Below are positions 25,695-33,107 of a stretch of DNA of 64,000 nt, one piece after another. The DNA lies in NCBI RefSeq assembly GCF_025947345.1, contig NZ_CP110011.1, forward strand, positions 4,030,001-4,094,000, read 5' to 3'. The DNA comes from Flavobacterium sp. N502536 (lineage in GTDB: Bacteria > Bacteroidota > Bacteroidia > Flavobacteriales > Flavobacteriaceae). The first letter of the stretch is position 1. Each line of letters begins with the position of its first letter. The position numbers and the translations under genes were made by a program. The notes beneath the pieces are model-generated. The model searched no databases. It was not told the origin of the DNA and worked only from the letters and a program-made list of their open reading frames with translations.

Positions 25695-25725
25695 ACCTGA
25701 AACCTGAAACCTGAAACTTGAAACA
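25694..25725. repeat. period-7 'gaaacct' word repeat
   Basis: Four tandem heptamers of the type GAAACCT/GAAACTT begin on the stop codon of the TatD gene. The same word appears inverted and direct at 59596-59654. Confidence 0.85.
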
Positions 25726-25760
25726 AAAGAAACAATTAAAAACAAAAGAAAACATTATAT

Positions 25761-26477
25761 ATGGCAGAGTGGACAGAAAGAGCCGAGCTTTTATTTACTA
25801 AAGAAGGATTACAAAACTTACAAAACTCAAATGTTTTGGTGGTAGGTTTAGGAGGAGTTGGATCATTTGCAGCTGAATTTTTGGCAAGGGCAGGAGTAGG
25901 AAATATGACAATTGTAGATGGTGATGTTGTAGATATTACCAATATTAACAGGCAATTACCGGCTTTGCACTCAACGGTTGGTCAGCCAAAAATTACCATT
26001 GTTGGAGACCGTTTGATGGATATCAACCCGGAATTGAAATTAACCCGAGTACAGGAATTTTTATCTCCGGAAAGAGCTTTTGAAATTGTCTCTCCTGATT
26101 TTGATTATGTTTTGGATTGCATCGACAGTATCACCCCAAAATTAAACCTGATCATTGCTGCCAAACGCAAAAGAGTAAAAATCATCAGCAGTATGGGCGC
26201 AGGTGGAAAAATGCTGGCCTCTAAAGTAAAAGTGACCGATATTTCCAAAACAATAAACTGTTACTTTTCAAAAACTATCAGAAAGCGTTTAAAAGCAGAA
26301 AAAATAAACAAACTCAAAGTCGTTTTCTCTTCTGAAATTCAGGACGAAAAAAGTCTGAAATTAACAGACGGAAAAAACTTCAAAAAGTCATTCTACGGAA
26401 CCAACAGTTACATGCCGGGCTTGTTTGGTTTACATGTTGCAGAAGCGGTGATCCGTCATTTGCTTAAGAAGGAGTAG
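25761..26477 (+). CDS. tcdA: tRNA threonylcarbamoyladenosine dehydratase
   Basis: A 238-residue E1-like enzyme. The nucleotide-binding motif VLVVGLGGVGSFAAEFLARA lies at about 25-44, followed by DGDVVDITNINRQ and YVLDCIDSITPK, then ISSMGAGGK and a C-terminal GTNSYMPGLFGLHVAE. TcdA dehydrates t6A at tRNA position 37 to the cyclic form ct6A using ATP. It is about 30 residues shorter than E. coli TcdA, as is usual in this phylum. It sits 66 bp after TatD and probably shares its transcript. Confidence 0.94.
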   Translation: MAEWTERAELLFTKEGLQNLQNSNVLVVGLGGVGSFAAEFLARAGVGNMTIVDGDVVDITNINRQLPALHSTVGQPKITIVGDRLMDINPELKLTRVQEFLSPERAFEIVSPDFDYVLDCIDSITPKLNLIIAAKRKRVKIISSMGAGGKMLASKVKVTDISKTINCYFSKTIRKRLKAEKINKLKVVFSSEIQDEKSLKLTDGKNFKKSFYGTNSYMPGLFGLHVAEAVIRHLLKKE

Positions 26478-26480
26478 GGA

Positions 26481-26624
26481 AGGTGCTAAGCTGCTAAGGT
26501 TCTGAGGTACTAAGTCTTTAATCGATAAGTCTCAGAAAAAAAACTCAGAACCTTAGCCCCTCAGTACCTCAGTACCTTTAAAAAAAACTTAGAACCTTAG
26601 CCTCTCAGAACCTTAGTAACTAAA
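26481..26624. repeat. 'ccttagaa/ctcagtac' word repeat forming inverted arms
   Basis: The left half has GGTGCTAAGCTGCTAAGG, TTCTGAGGTACTAAG; the right half has CTCAGAACCTTAGCCCCTCAG, TACCTCAGTACC and again AACCTTAGCCTCTCAGAACC. The halves are inverted versions of the same vocabulary. The block fills the whole gap between tcdA and the HAD gene. The words GGTACTAAGG and TTCTGAGG recur at 43600. Confidence 0.85.
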
Positions 26625-26629
26625 AAGAA

Positions 26630-27292
26630 ATGATAAAAACAGTAATTTTCGATATGGATGGTGTAATTGTAGACACTGAACCCGTACATCGTTATGCCTA
26701 TTACAAACAATTCTCTGAACTAAATATAAACGTAACAGAAGAAATGTATACTTCGTTTACCGGATTTTCGACACGAAATACGTTTCAGACCTTAAAAGGA
26801 CTTTTTCCTACGATTGAGCACGAAGTAGAAGATTTAATTCAGCGAAAAAGAAGCATTTTTAATGATGCTTTTGATACCAAAGAAGATTTGTATCTGTTAG
26901 AAGGTGTTGAGGATTTAATAAAAGATTTGTATGCAAACGGAATACAGCTCATTTTGGCTTCATCGGCTTCGAAAGTAACAATCGAACGTGTGTTTACGAG
27001 GTTTAATTTGCATCAGTATTTTACCGACATCGTAAGTGGTGAAGATTTTCCGCAATCCAAGCCAAATCCGGCTATTTTTGTGCACGCAGCTTCTCTATCC
27101 AAAGCTCCAAAAGAAAACTGTATCATCATCGAAGACAGTACAAACGGAGTAAAAGCGGCCAAAGGAGCAGGTGTTTTTTGTGTGGGTTATAACAGTCATC
27201 ATTCAAAACTTCAGGATTTATCAGATGCCGATTTGATTATCAACCACTTTCACGAATTAAATGCGCAAAAAATATCGCAATTAAACGGTTGA
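26630..27292 (+). CDS. HAD family phosphatase, beta-phosphoglucomutase-like
   Basis: A 220-residue HAD hydrolase with all four motifs: DMDGVIVDTEP (motif I, about 8-18), LASSASK (motif II), the SKPNPAIF lysine (motif III) and IIEDSTNGVKAAKGAG (motif IV). The alpha-helical cap from about 20 to 90 places it in the beta-phosphoglucomutase/sugar-phosphatase subgroup. The exact substrate is not predictable. It is preceded by the word repeat at 26481. Confidence 0.9.
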   Translation: MIKTVIFDMDGVIVDTEPVHRYAYYKQFSELNINVTEEMYTSFTGFSTRNTFQTLKGLFPTIEHEVEDLIQRKRSIFNDAFDTKEDLYLLEGVEDLIKDLYANGIQLILASSASKVTIERVFTRFNLHQYFTDIVSGEDFPQSKPNPAIFVHAASLSKAPKENCIIIEDSTNGVKAAKGAGVFCVGYNSHHSKLQDLSDADLIINHFHELNAQKISQLNG

Positions 27293-27311
27293 ATTAAGTT
27301 AAATTTAACAT

Positions 27312-27339
27312 TTGTTCGCTAATTGAATTTGTAAATTTG
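27312..27339 (+). promoter_or_regulatory. promoter of the DUF2911 gene
   Basis: TTG (27312-27314), 17-bp spacer, TAAATTTG (27332-27339), with the ATG 23 bp further. Confidence 0.7.
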
Positions 27340-27362
27340 AGGGAACAAAATAAACTAAGAAA

Positions 27363-28205
27363 ATGAAAAAACTACTTATTGCATTGGCCATCGTTTTGGC
27401 TCCTTTTGCTTCAGAAGCACAAATAAAAACGCCACAGGCGAGTCCGAAAGGATACATCAAACAAACAGTTGGTCTGACTGATGTTGAAGTTACGTATTCA
27501 AGACCAGGTGCCAGAGGCAGAGCCGTATTTGGAAATTTAGTTCCGTTTGGAAAATTATGGAGAACCGGAGCTAACGAAAACACGATCATTAACTTTAGTG
27601 ATGATGTAGTGATTGACGGAAAAACTTTGAAAAAAGGGAAATATGCAATTTATACCATTCCTAAAATCGAAAGCTGGGAAGTTATTTTTTACCTTTCTAC
27701 TGATAACTGGGGATTACCTGAAAATTGGAGCGACTCTTACGTAGCTTTGAGAACTACGGTAAAAGAAGATGCATTGCCAACTCCTGTAGAGACTTTTACT
27801 ATCGGAATTAATGGTTTAGATCCAAATTACGGTTATTTAGAAATGTCTTGGGAAAATTCTCATGTTGCATTAAAATTCGAAGTGCCAACTGCAAAAATCG
27901 CAACGGCAAGCATTGATAAAGTTTTAGGCGGACCAAGTTCAAACGATTATTTCTCAGCTGCTACTTATTTGTTTCAGGCTAACGGAAATATCGAAACAGC
28001 CAGAACTTATGTAGATAAATCATTAGATTTAAGCGCTGATAAACCTTACTATATCCTAAGATTAAAATCGCAAATTCAGGCGAAACAAGGAGATAAAAAA
28101 GGAGCTATAGAAACAGCAAAAGCTTCTCTGGCTGCTGCTGAAGTTGCTAAAAATCAAGATTACGTAAAATTGAATAAAGACAGTATCGCTGAGTGGAGCA
28201 GATAA
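27363..28205 (+). CDS. DUF2911 family secreted protein
   Basis: A 280-residue protein with signal peptide (MKKLLIALAIVLAPFASEAQ). The DUF2911 core is present: SPKGYIKQTVGLTDVEVTYS, RPGARGR, FGNLVPFGKLWRTGANE, KGKYAIYTIP. The C-terminal 80 residues look like TPR helices (YFSAATYLFQANGNIETARTYVDKSL). The function is unknown, although the family is very common in Bacteroidota. It has its own promoter and a strong word-repeat terminator, so it is a single transcript. Confidence 0.93.
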   Translation: MKKLLIALAIVLAPFASEAQIKTPQASPKGYIKQTVGLTDVEVTYSRPGARGRAVFGNLVPFGKLWRTGANENTIINFSDDVVIDGKTLKKGKYAIYTIPKIESWEVIFYLSTDNWGLPENWSDSYVALRTTVKEDALPTPVETFTIGINGLDPNYGYLEMSWENSHVALKFEVPTAKIATASIDKVLGGPSSNDYFSAATYLFQANGNIETARTYVDKSLDLSADKPYYILRLKSQIQAKQGDKKGAIETAKASLAAAEVAKNQDYVKLNKDSIAEWSR

Positions 28206-28228
28206 TAATTTATTAAATTCCAAAATTT

Positions 28229-28272
28229 AAAATTCCAAATTCCAATGTTTAATTGGAATTTGGAATTTTTTT
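28229..28272 (+). terminator. terminator built from 'attccaa' words
   Basis: AAAATTCCAAATTCCAAT (28229-28246), loop GTTTA, ATTGGAATTTGGAATTTT (28252-28269), then T. A perfect 18-bp stem made of the heptamer words seen at 17396 and 57914. Confidence 0.85.
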
Positions 28273-28348
28273 TGAAAGTACGTCCCCTGATAAATAGAAT
28301 TTGCATGAGTGGAATGGCATTAAAAGATAATTTTTTAAAAAAAAATAG

Positions 28349-28362
28349 ACAGACTGGTCTGT
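28349..28362. promoter_or_regulatory. palindromic operator upstream of the TetR gene
   Basis: ACAGACTGGTCTGT has arms ACAGAC/GTCTGT around TG, of the AGAC..GTCT type used by several TetR regulators. A -7 box TACATTTG follows at 28379-28386, so the palindrome falls in the -33 region and binding should block the promoter. Confidence 0.7.
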
Positions 28363-28408
28363 TTTTGTAAAAAATGCATACATTTGTACTTTCAAACAAA
28401 CTATATAC

Positions 28409-28933
28409 ATGCAACCCAAAGAACGAATTTTAGATAAAGCTTCTGTTTTGTTTCATACCCAGGGATATAATTCGACCGGGATAAATCAAATCATTGAAGA
28501 AGCGAAAGTAGCAAAGGCAAGCTTTTATCAGCATTTTAAATCAAAAGAAGATTTGGGTGTTGCCTTTTTAAACCAACGGCATGAGTATTGGTTTGATCAA
28601 CTGGAAAGTTTTACTTTAGATAAAAAAGATACCAAGCTAAAGATTTTGGCTTCTTTTGACTTTTTGATCTTTATGAATCAGAAGGAAAATTTCAGAGGGT
28701 GCAGTTTTCTGAACCTGCTTTCGGAAATACCAGCAGACAATGTAAAAATGCTTGCTGTAATTCAAAATCATAAATCAGATTTGCAAAAGTATTTCAAAAG
28801 AGGCATTGACAATGAGCTTGTCGCAGCTCATGTTTATTTACTTTTTGAAAGTTGCATTATCGAAAGTCAGCTTTTTAAATCCAATCAGCTTATAGAACAA
28901 TCCAAAAAAATAATTCAAACTTTAATTTTTTAG
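28409..28933 (+). CDS. TetR/AcrR family regulator
   Basis: A 174-residue regulator: N-terminal helix-turn-helix ([40 protein letters not shown]) at about 6-55, and a ligand domain with [17 protein letters not shown]. It probably binds the palindrome at 28349-28362 and controls itself and the DUF1348 gene, which starts 2 bp after its stop. The ligand is unknown. The operator type and the N-terminal helix are like those of the NemR/LmrA group, which respond to reactive or lipophilic compounds. Confidence 0.92.
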   Translation: MQPKERILDKASVLFHTQGYNSTGINQIIEEAKVAKASFYQHFKSKEDLGVAFLNQRHEYWFDQLESFTLDKKDTKLKILASFDFLIFMNQKENFRGCSFLNLLSEIPADNVKMLAVIQNHKSDLQKYFKRGIDNELVAAHVYLLFESCIIESQLFKSNQLIEQSKKIIQTLIF

Positions 28934-28935
28934 TT

Positions 28936-29349
28936 ATGGAACAGAAGTTACCATTGCCGCCTTTCACTTACGAAACGGCTTTAGAAAAAATCCAATTGGC
29001 CGAAGATGCCTGGAACAGCCAGGATCCTGAGCGTGTTTCAAAAGCCTATACGGTTGACAGCGAATGGCGCAACAGAGATCAGTTTGTAAACGGCAGAGAA
29101 GCAATCGTTCAGTTTTTAACCCAAAAATGGGAAAAAGAAAGGCATTACAAACTTAAAAAAGAGTATTGGGCACATACCGAAAACAGAATTGCAGTGCGAT
29201 TTGAATACGAATATCAGAATCCGGATGGAAATTGGTTCAGAGCATATGGAAATGAAAACTGGGAATTTGATGTCAATGGACTGATGCAGAAGCGATTTGC
29301 TAGTATAAATGATTTGCCAATTAAGGAAGAGGACAGGAAATTGAAATAA
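28936..29349 (+). CDS. DUF1348 (NTF2-like) protein
   Basis: A 137-residue protein of the SnoaL/NTF2-like fold. DUF1348 words are clear: [57 protein letters not shown] and NENWEFD.NGLM..R.ASIND. No catalytic assignment exists that I can name. It is 2 bp behind the TetR gene and so shares its regulation; a detoxification or stress role is inference from that pairing. Confidence 0.92.
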   Translation: MEQKLPLPPFTYETALEKIQLAEDAWNSQDPERVSKAYTVDSEWRNRDQFVNGREAIVQFLTQKWEKERHYKLKKEYWAHTENRIAVRFEYEYQNPDGNWFRAYGNENWEFDVNGLMQKRFASINDLPIKEEDRKLK

Positions 29350-29376
29350 TAGATAGCGTTAGTTTTAGTATTGACA

Positions 29377-29731
29377 TATATACTTTGGCTTTACTTTGCA
29401 CGCGGATTACACGGATTCGTTTCACGAAAACGCTGATTTGCGCAGATTTTTAAAAGGTTTACTCCTTTGGGGGTTTAGTTTTAATGTTGCCATTGCCATT
29501 GATACAGAGTTATATACTTTGTCTTTAAACGCTGATTGCGCGGATTCGTTTCACGAAAACGCGGATTTACGCGGATTTTTAAAAAAGGTTTACTCCTGTA
29601 GGGTTTTAGTTTTAATGTTGCCATTGCCATTGCTATTGCTATTGCTATTGCTACAGAGGTATATACTTTGGCTTTACACGCAGATTACGCAGGTTCGTTT
29701 CACGAAAACGCGGATTGACACGGATTTTTTT
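29377..29731. repeat. 134/149-bp tandem repeat with hexanucleotide microsatellite
   Basis: Units start with TATATACTTTG at 29377, 29511 and 29660. Each has GCGGATTNGTTTCACGAAAA with flanking ACGC(G/A)GATT words; the first two also have AAAGGTTTACTCCT and TTTTAATGTTGCCATTGCCA. The second unit is longer by 15 bp because of an (ATTGCT)n run at 29621-29653. The third unit is partial. An inverted copy of the GCGGATT..TTTCACGAAAA core lies at 29876-29922. Frames across it have no gene-like content. Confidence 0.9.
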
Positions 29732-29760
29732 ACTGGTGGCTCTCCATAAAAAATGGAATG

Positions 29761-29839
29761 AGCTCCGAAGGAGCGGAATATCTATAGCGCAATTATCCTC
29801 CACAACAAAAAAACTCCGGAGGAGTGTCATAATTTATAA
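29761..29839. repeat. two diverged copies of a CTCCG-AGGAG element
   Basis: AGCTCCGAAGGAGCGGAATA (29761 on) and ACTCCGGAGGAGTGTCATAA (29813 on) share a short palindrome followed by an AT-rich TATA tail. They lie between the tandem repeat and its inverted partner. No gene is seen here. Confidence 0.6.
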
Positions 29840-29875
29840 AAGGAGAATGTCGGTTAAAATTCTAAAAAAAAGAGA

Positions 29876-29922
29876 TCTGCGAAAATCCGCGTTTTCGTGA
29901 AACGAATCCGCAAAATCCGCGT
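29876..29922. repeat. inverted copy of the GCGGATT repeat core
   Basis: ATCTGCGAAAATCCGCGTTT, then TCGTGAAACGAATCCGC, is the reverse complement of the core in the 29377-29731 array. It could pair with any of the three direct copies, giving a stem of about 30 bp with a loop of 150-450 nt. Confidence 0.85.
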
Positions 29923-29960
29923 AGGATATCCACAACATTTTTGGTACAACACCGCTTCAA

Positions 29961-30590
29961 TTAATTTAAACTTGGCGGCTCCGGGATTTTGATGCTTTTT
30001 TTGATTTTTTTGACAATCAGCAAGTAAAAAGTAATTCCGCCCAGAATAATCAGTAAGGCGATCTGAAGCTGCCCAAGGCTATTATTTTTACTGTACATGG
30101 CGTTTGCACCTGCAAGTTTTGCCTTTCCTTCCTGAATCTGAATTTGCGACAGGGCTTCGAGAGTTTTTAGTGCCTGATCACTCGAAACGGCAATTTTGTT
30201 CCAGTTTTTGTTCGCAACCTGATTGTTTATTTCTTTGCAGGAACTTAAAAAAGCATCAAAATATTGTTTTTCGGTATTGGTTAAAACCGTTTTGGCATAC
30301 AAATCATCAATCGTGTGAATGACATTTAGAGTCTGAATAATCTCGTCTTTTTTGATCGTATCGCTCAAATCCAGTTTTTCGGCTTCTGCTTTTATAAAAT
30401 GCAGCTCTTTAGAATATTGAAAAATGTAATGTGCCACAACCAAACGGTCCTTGTAAATGGCGTTAATATTTGCATTTACATTTTTTGAATTTTGAAGTGT
30501 ATTGAAATTCCCCAGTAGAATCAGAAGCATTACAATCAATAAAATAAAGGCAGCTTTGGTTTTATTGCTGTATTTTTTAAGGTCTTTCAT
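29961..30590 (-). CDS. four-helix-bundle (4HB_MCP-like) sensor protein without signalling domain
   Basis: A 209-residue protein: short basic N-terminus, membrane segment (AAFILLIVMLLILLGNF), about 130 residues of periplasmic helices (NANINAIYKDRLVVAHYIFQ, IDDLYAKTVLTNTEKQYFDAF), a second membrane segment (LQIALLIILGGITFYLLI) and a 17-residue Lys-rich tail. The layout is that of the ligand domain of chemoreceptors, but there is no HAMP or methyl-accepting domain. A -7 box TATCTTTG lies at 30624-30617 (minus), 26 bp from the ATG. No kinase or partner gene is adjacent. Confidence 0.8.
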   Translation of the reverse strand: MKDLKKYSNKTKAAFILLIVMLLILLGNFNTLQNSKNVNANINAIYKDRLVVAHYIFQYSKELHFIKAEAEKLDLSDTIKKDEIIQTLNVIHTIDDLYAKTVLTNTEKQYFDAFLSSCKEINNQVANKNWNKIAVSSDQALKTLEALSQIQIQEGKAKLAGANAMYSKNNSLGQLQIALLIILGGITFYLLIVKKIKKSIKIPEPPSLN

Positions 30591-30705
30591 AGTGCTTATT
30601 TAAGGGGTAACTTTTTCAAAGATAGAGAATTTGTAAAGAATTCCCAGTCTTTTAAAAACTCAAATGTAAGACCGTATATTTAAATTTGATGGCTTGTTTT
30701 TTTGT

Positions 30706-30780
30706 AGCTATTCCTGCTGTCCGCTGTATCTTTTGTGCCGAACCCCGGCACAAAAGGATGCCGCTCCATCAGGGCTAAGT
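30706..30780 (+). ncRNA. folded intergenic element, copy B
   Basis: It aligns along its whole length with 15451-15530. The hairpin is CTTTTGTGCCG / CGGCACAAAAG, a perfect 11-bp stem with loop AACCC. In copy A the same position has different but still pairing bases. AGC..CCTG and CAGGGCT at the ends can close the structure. It lies between the start of the four-helix-bundle gene and the terminator of the VOC operon. Confidence 0.5.
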
Positions 30781-30792
30781 CATCCCGATCCA

Positions 30793-30842
30793 AAAAAAAT
30801 TATGTTTGGATAAACTAATCTTTATCCAAACATAATTTTTTT
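30793..30842 (-). terminator. terminator of the PIG-L/symporter/VOC operon
   Basis: AAAAAAATTATGTTTGGATAAA with loop CTAATC and its full complement at 30821-30842: a perfect 22-bp stem. It works in both directions by its A and T ends and lies 5 bp from the VOC stop. Confidence 0.85.
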
Positions 30843-30847
30843 AATAC

Positions 30848-31225
30848 TTATTTCTTTTGCTTCAACTGAAACACATTTCCTTCAGGATCTTCTCCATCGC
30901 AGAGCCAGTAATCGTAAGTATCAAAAGTATTGACTTCGCGCATTATTACATCTTGATCCAAAAATACTTGTCTCAGCGCATGAATGTCTTCATCAATTTC
31001 AAAAACGATTTTGGTATTATTGTCAAATTTATAACCGGATTTAATTTGAGCCAAATAAGGAGCGCCAATTTTATGAAGTCCGATTTTAGCGTTACCTGCA
31101 TTCAAAAGCACCCATTCGGCTTCGTATTCTTCCAGTATTTCAAAACCAAAAATGGTAGTGTAAAAAGATTTTAATCGGTTTACATCCTGAACAAATAGGA
31201 CAATGGTATCTAAATTCAGTTTCAT
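30848..31225 (-). CDS. VOC family (glyoxalase-like) protein
   Basis: A 125-residue protein of the vicinal-oxygen-chelate fold: TIVLFVQDVNRLKSFYTTIFGFEI, WVLLNAGNAKIGLHKIG, ending with the DPEGNVFQLKQ motif that supplies a metal-ligand Glu region. VOC proteins include glyoxalases, dioxygenases and resistance proteins; the substrate cannot be assigned. It begins 21 bp after the symporter gene and ends at the operon terminator, so it is the last gene of that unit. Confidence 0.9.
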   Translation of the reverse strand: MKLNLDTIVLFVQDVNRLKSFYTTIFGFEILEEYEAEWVLLNAGNAKIGLHKIGAPYLAQIKSGYKFDNNTKIVFEIDEDIHALRQVFLDQDVIMREVNTFDTYDYWLCDGEDPEGNVFQLKQKK

Positions 31226-31246
31226 TTTTTTGGGTTTTAAATTAAA

Positions 31247-32983
31247 CTATTCCAAAACTACCTCCTCAGCATCGGGCTCGTTTCTAAAAAAGGCAAACTG
31301 CATGAAGAGTGCGAGGACAATGGTTAAAATGGCTCCGATAAAATTCAGCCACAAATACCCCAGTTTTTCCTGACCGCTTGGGTAAATAGCAATCATAAAA
31401 TAATAGATGATAAATATGGTAATCTGACTGATAATAGCACTGAAAAACATGGCTTTAGCCTTTACACGGCGCAGGTAAAAACCAACGAGGAAGATTCCCA
31501 AAACCGTTCCGTAGAAAATAGATCCGATAATATTAACCAACTGAATTAAGTTTTCGAACAAGGTTCCTACACAGGCAAAGAGTATTGCTACGATTCCCCA
31601 GAATAAGGTGAAAAACTTAGTCGCATTCAGATAATGTTTTTCAGACTTTTCGGTCTTCAGATTTCGTTTGTAAATATCGATAGCTGTTGTAGAGGCTAAG
31701 GCATTCAATCCGGAAGCTGTTGAAGACATAGCGGCCGAAAGAATTACAGCCAGTAACAAACCAATAAGCCCTTTTGGCAAATAATGCAATATAAAGTGGA
31801 AAAAGACATAATCTTTGTCGTTGGTTTCGCTATTGCTGTCTGCTTTTGAAATGATCTCTTTGGCACGGTCACGCAGGTCTTTTTCTTTATTCGATAAAGT
31901 TACCAGTTCTTTTCGCAAAATCGGATTGTCGAAATCCTGATTCAACTGGTCGATGTACAACAGATTAATCACTTTTTTATCTTCCGAAAGATTACTTAGT
32001 TTTTTCTCCAGAGCGTGATATTCCTCTTTATAAGCTGACTTTTCAATCACAATTTTATTATTGGGATTGAAATTTAAAGGAACAGGATTGAATTGAAAAA
32101 AGACAAAAACCATCACTCCTGTTAACAGGATGAAGAATTGCATAGGTACTTTTAAAAGTCCGTTCATGATAAGTCCCATTTGACTTTCGCGAACTGATTT
32201 TCCGGATAAGTAACGTCCCACTTGTGACTGATCGGTTCCGAAATAGGCAAGCGCAAGGAAAAAACCACCGGTAATTCCACTCCAAAAAGTATATTTTTCC
32301 TCGGGATTAAAGGAGAAATCTACAATATTCATTTTGTCATTGGCACCGGCAATATGCAGGGCACTTGTAAAAGTCATATCGTTTGGCAGGTAGTGCAGAA
32401 TTAAGAAAAAAGTAATAAACATTCCCGACATGATCACAAACATTTGTTGTTTCTGCGTTACATTTACTGCTTTTGTTCCTCCTGAGAAGGTATAGATAAT
32501 AACCAGCAAACCAATCACGATGTTCATTACCGTTAAATTCCATCCCAAAAGAGCCGAAAGGATAATCGCCGGAGCGTAAATGGTTAATCCGGTTCCTAAA
32601 CCTCGCTGTACCAAAAATAAGATCGCAGCTAAAGAACGGGTTTTTAAATCGAAGCGTTTTTCCAGAAATTCGTAAGCTGTATATACTTTGTTTTTATGGT
32701 ACAAGGGGATAAAAGTCACACAAATCACAATCATGGCAATCGGCAATCCGAAATAGAATTGTATAAAACCCATTCCGTCATGATAAGCCTGTCCGGGAGT
32801 TGACAAAAAAGTAATGGCACTGGCCTGAGTAGCCATAACCGAAAGACCAACAGTATACCATGGAGTTTCATTGTTTCCGAGAATAAAATCCTCGACGTTT
32901 TTACTTCCTTTGGTTTTCCAAGAGCCGTACCCAACAATAAATAAAAGAGTAACAATCAGTACGATCCAATCAAATAGTTGCAT
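31247..32983 (-). CDS. sodium:solute symporter (SSS family)
   Basis: A 578-residue membrane protein of the SSF fold, with about 13 membrane segments. Signature text: YTVGLSVMATQASAITFLST, RGLGTGLTIYAPAIILSALL, TFSGGTKAVNVTQKQQ, LPKGLIGLLLAVILSAAMSS. A charged insertion of about 90 residues (around 300-390) separates two membrane segments, as in other Bacteroidota members. The substrate is unknown; the PIG-L deacetylase and the 35-residue membrane peptide upstream suggest uptake of a deacetylated sugar or amide product, which is inference. It is 3 bp from the small peptide gene. Confidence 0.93.
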   Translation of the reverse strand: MQLFDWIVLIVTLLFIVGYGSWKTKGSKNVEDFILGNNETPWYTVGLSVMATQASAITFLSTPGQAYHDGMGFIQFYFGLPIAMIVICVTFIPLYHKNKVYTAYEFLEKRFDLKTRSLAAILFLVQRGLGTGLTIYAPAIILSALLGWNLTVMNIVIGLLVIIYTFSGGTKAVNVTQKQQMFVIMSGMFITFFLILHYLPNDMTFTSALHIAGANDKMNIVDFSFNPEEKYTFWSGITGGFFLALAYFGTDQSQVGRYLSGKSVRESQMGLIMNGLLKVPMQFFILLTGVMVFVFFQFNPVPLNFNPNNKIVIEKSAYKEEYHALEKKLSNLSEDKKVINLLYIDQLNQDFDNPILRKELVTLSNKEKDLRDRAKEIISKADSNSETNDKDYVFFHFILHYLPKGLIGLLLAVILSAAMSSTASGLNALASTTAIDIYKRNLKTEKSEKHYLNATKFFTLFWGIVAILFACVGTLFENLIQLVNIIGSIFYGTVLGIFLVGFYLRRVKAKAMFFSAIISQITIFIIYYFMIAIYPSGQEKLGYLWLNFIGAILTIVLALFMQFAFFRNEPDAEEVVLE

Positions 32984-32986
32984 AGG

Positions 32987-33094
32987 TTATGAGTATAATT
33001 TCATGATTAAGAAAAAAATCAGAATGTAAATGGCATTGGCCACCAAAACGTAGGTGTAGCTTTTTTTCCATTTTTTTATTTTTTTAGCTTCCAT
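32987..33094 (-). CDS. 35-residue membrane peptide, possible symporter small subunit
   Basis: The frame reads MEAKKIKKWKKSYTYVLVAN, then AIYILIFFLIMKLYS and stop. A Lys-rich head is followed by a single hydrophobic helix. It sits 13 bp after the PIG-L gene and 3 bp before the symporter ATG, a spacing typical of translational coupling. Small accessory membrane proteins encoded beside SSS transporters are known from other families; that role here is inferred from position and shape only. Confidence 0.75.
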   Translation of the reverse strand: MEAKKIKKWKKSYTYVLVANAIYILIFFLIMKLYS

Positions 33095-33107
33095 AATTGG
33101 GAATGTT

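Noticed and set aside
29396..29900. Open frames at 29396-29749 and 29715-29900
   Set aside because: They translate the tandem repeat and the GCGGATT words; the products are repetitive without signal, fold or family.
29377..29922. Insertion sequence or MITE remnant between DUF1348 and the sensor gene
   Set aside because: Inverted cores exist, but there are three direct copies, no transposase remains and no target-site duplication that I can see. Tandem expansion explains it better.
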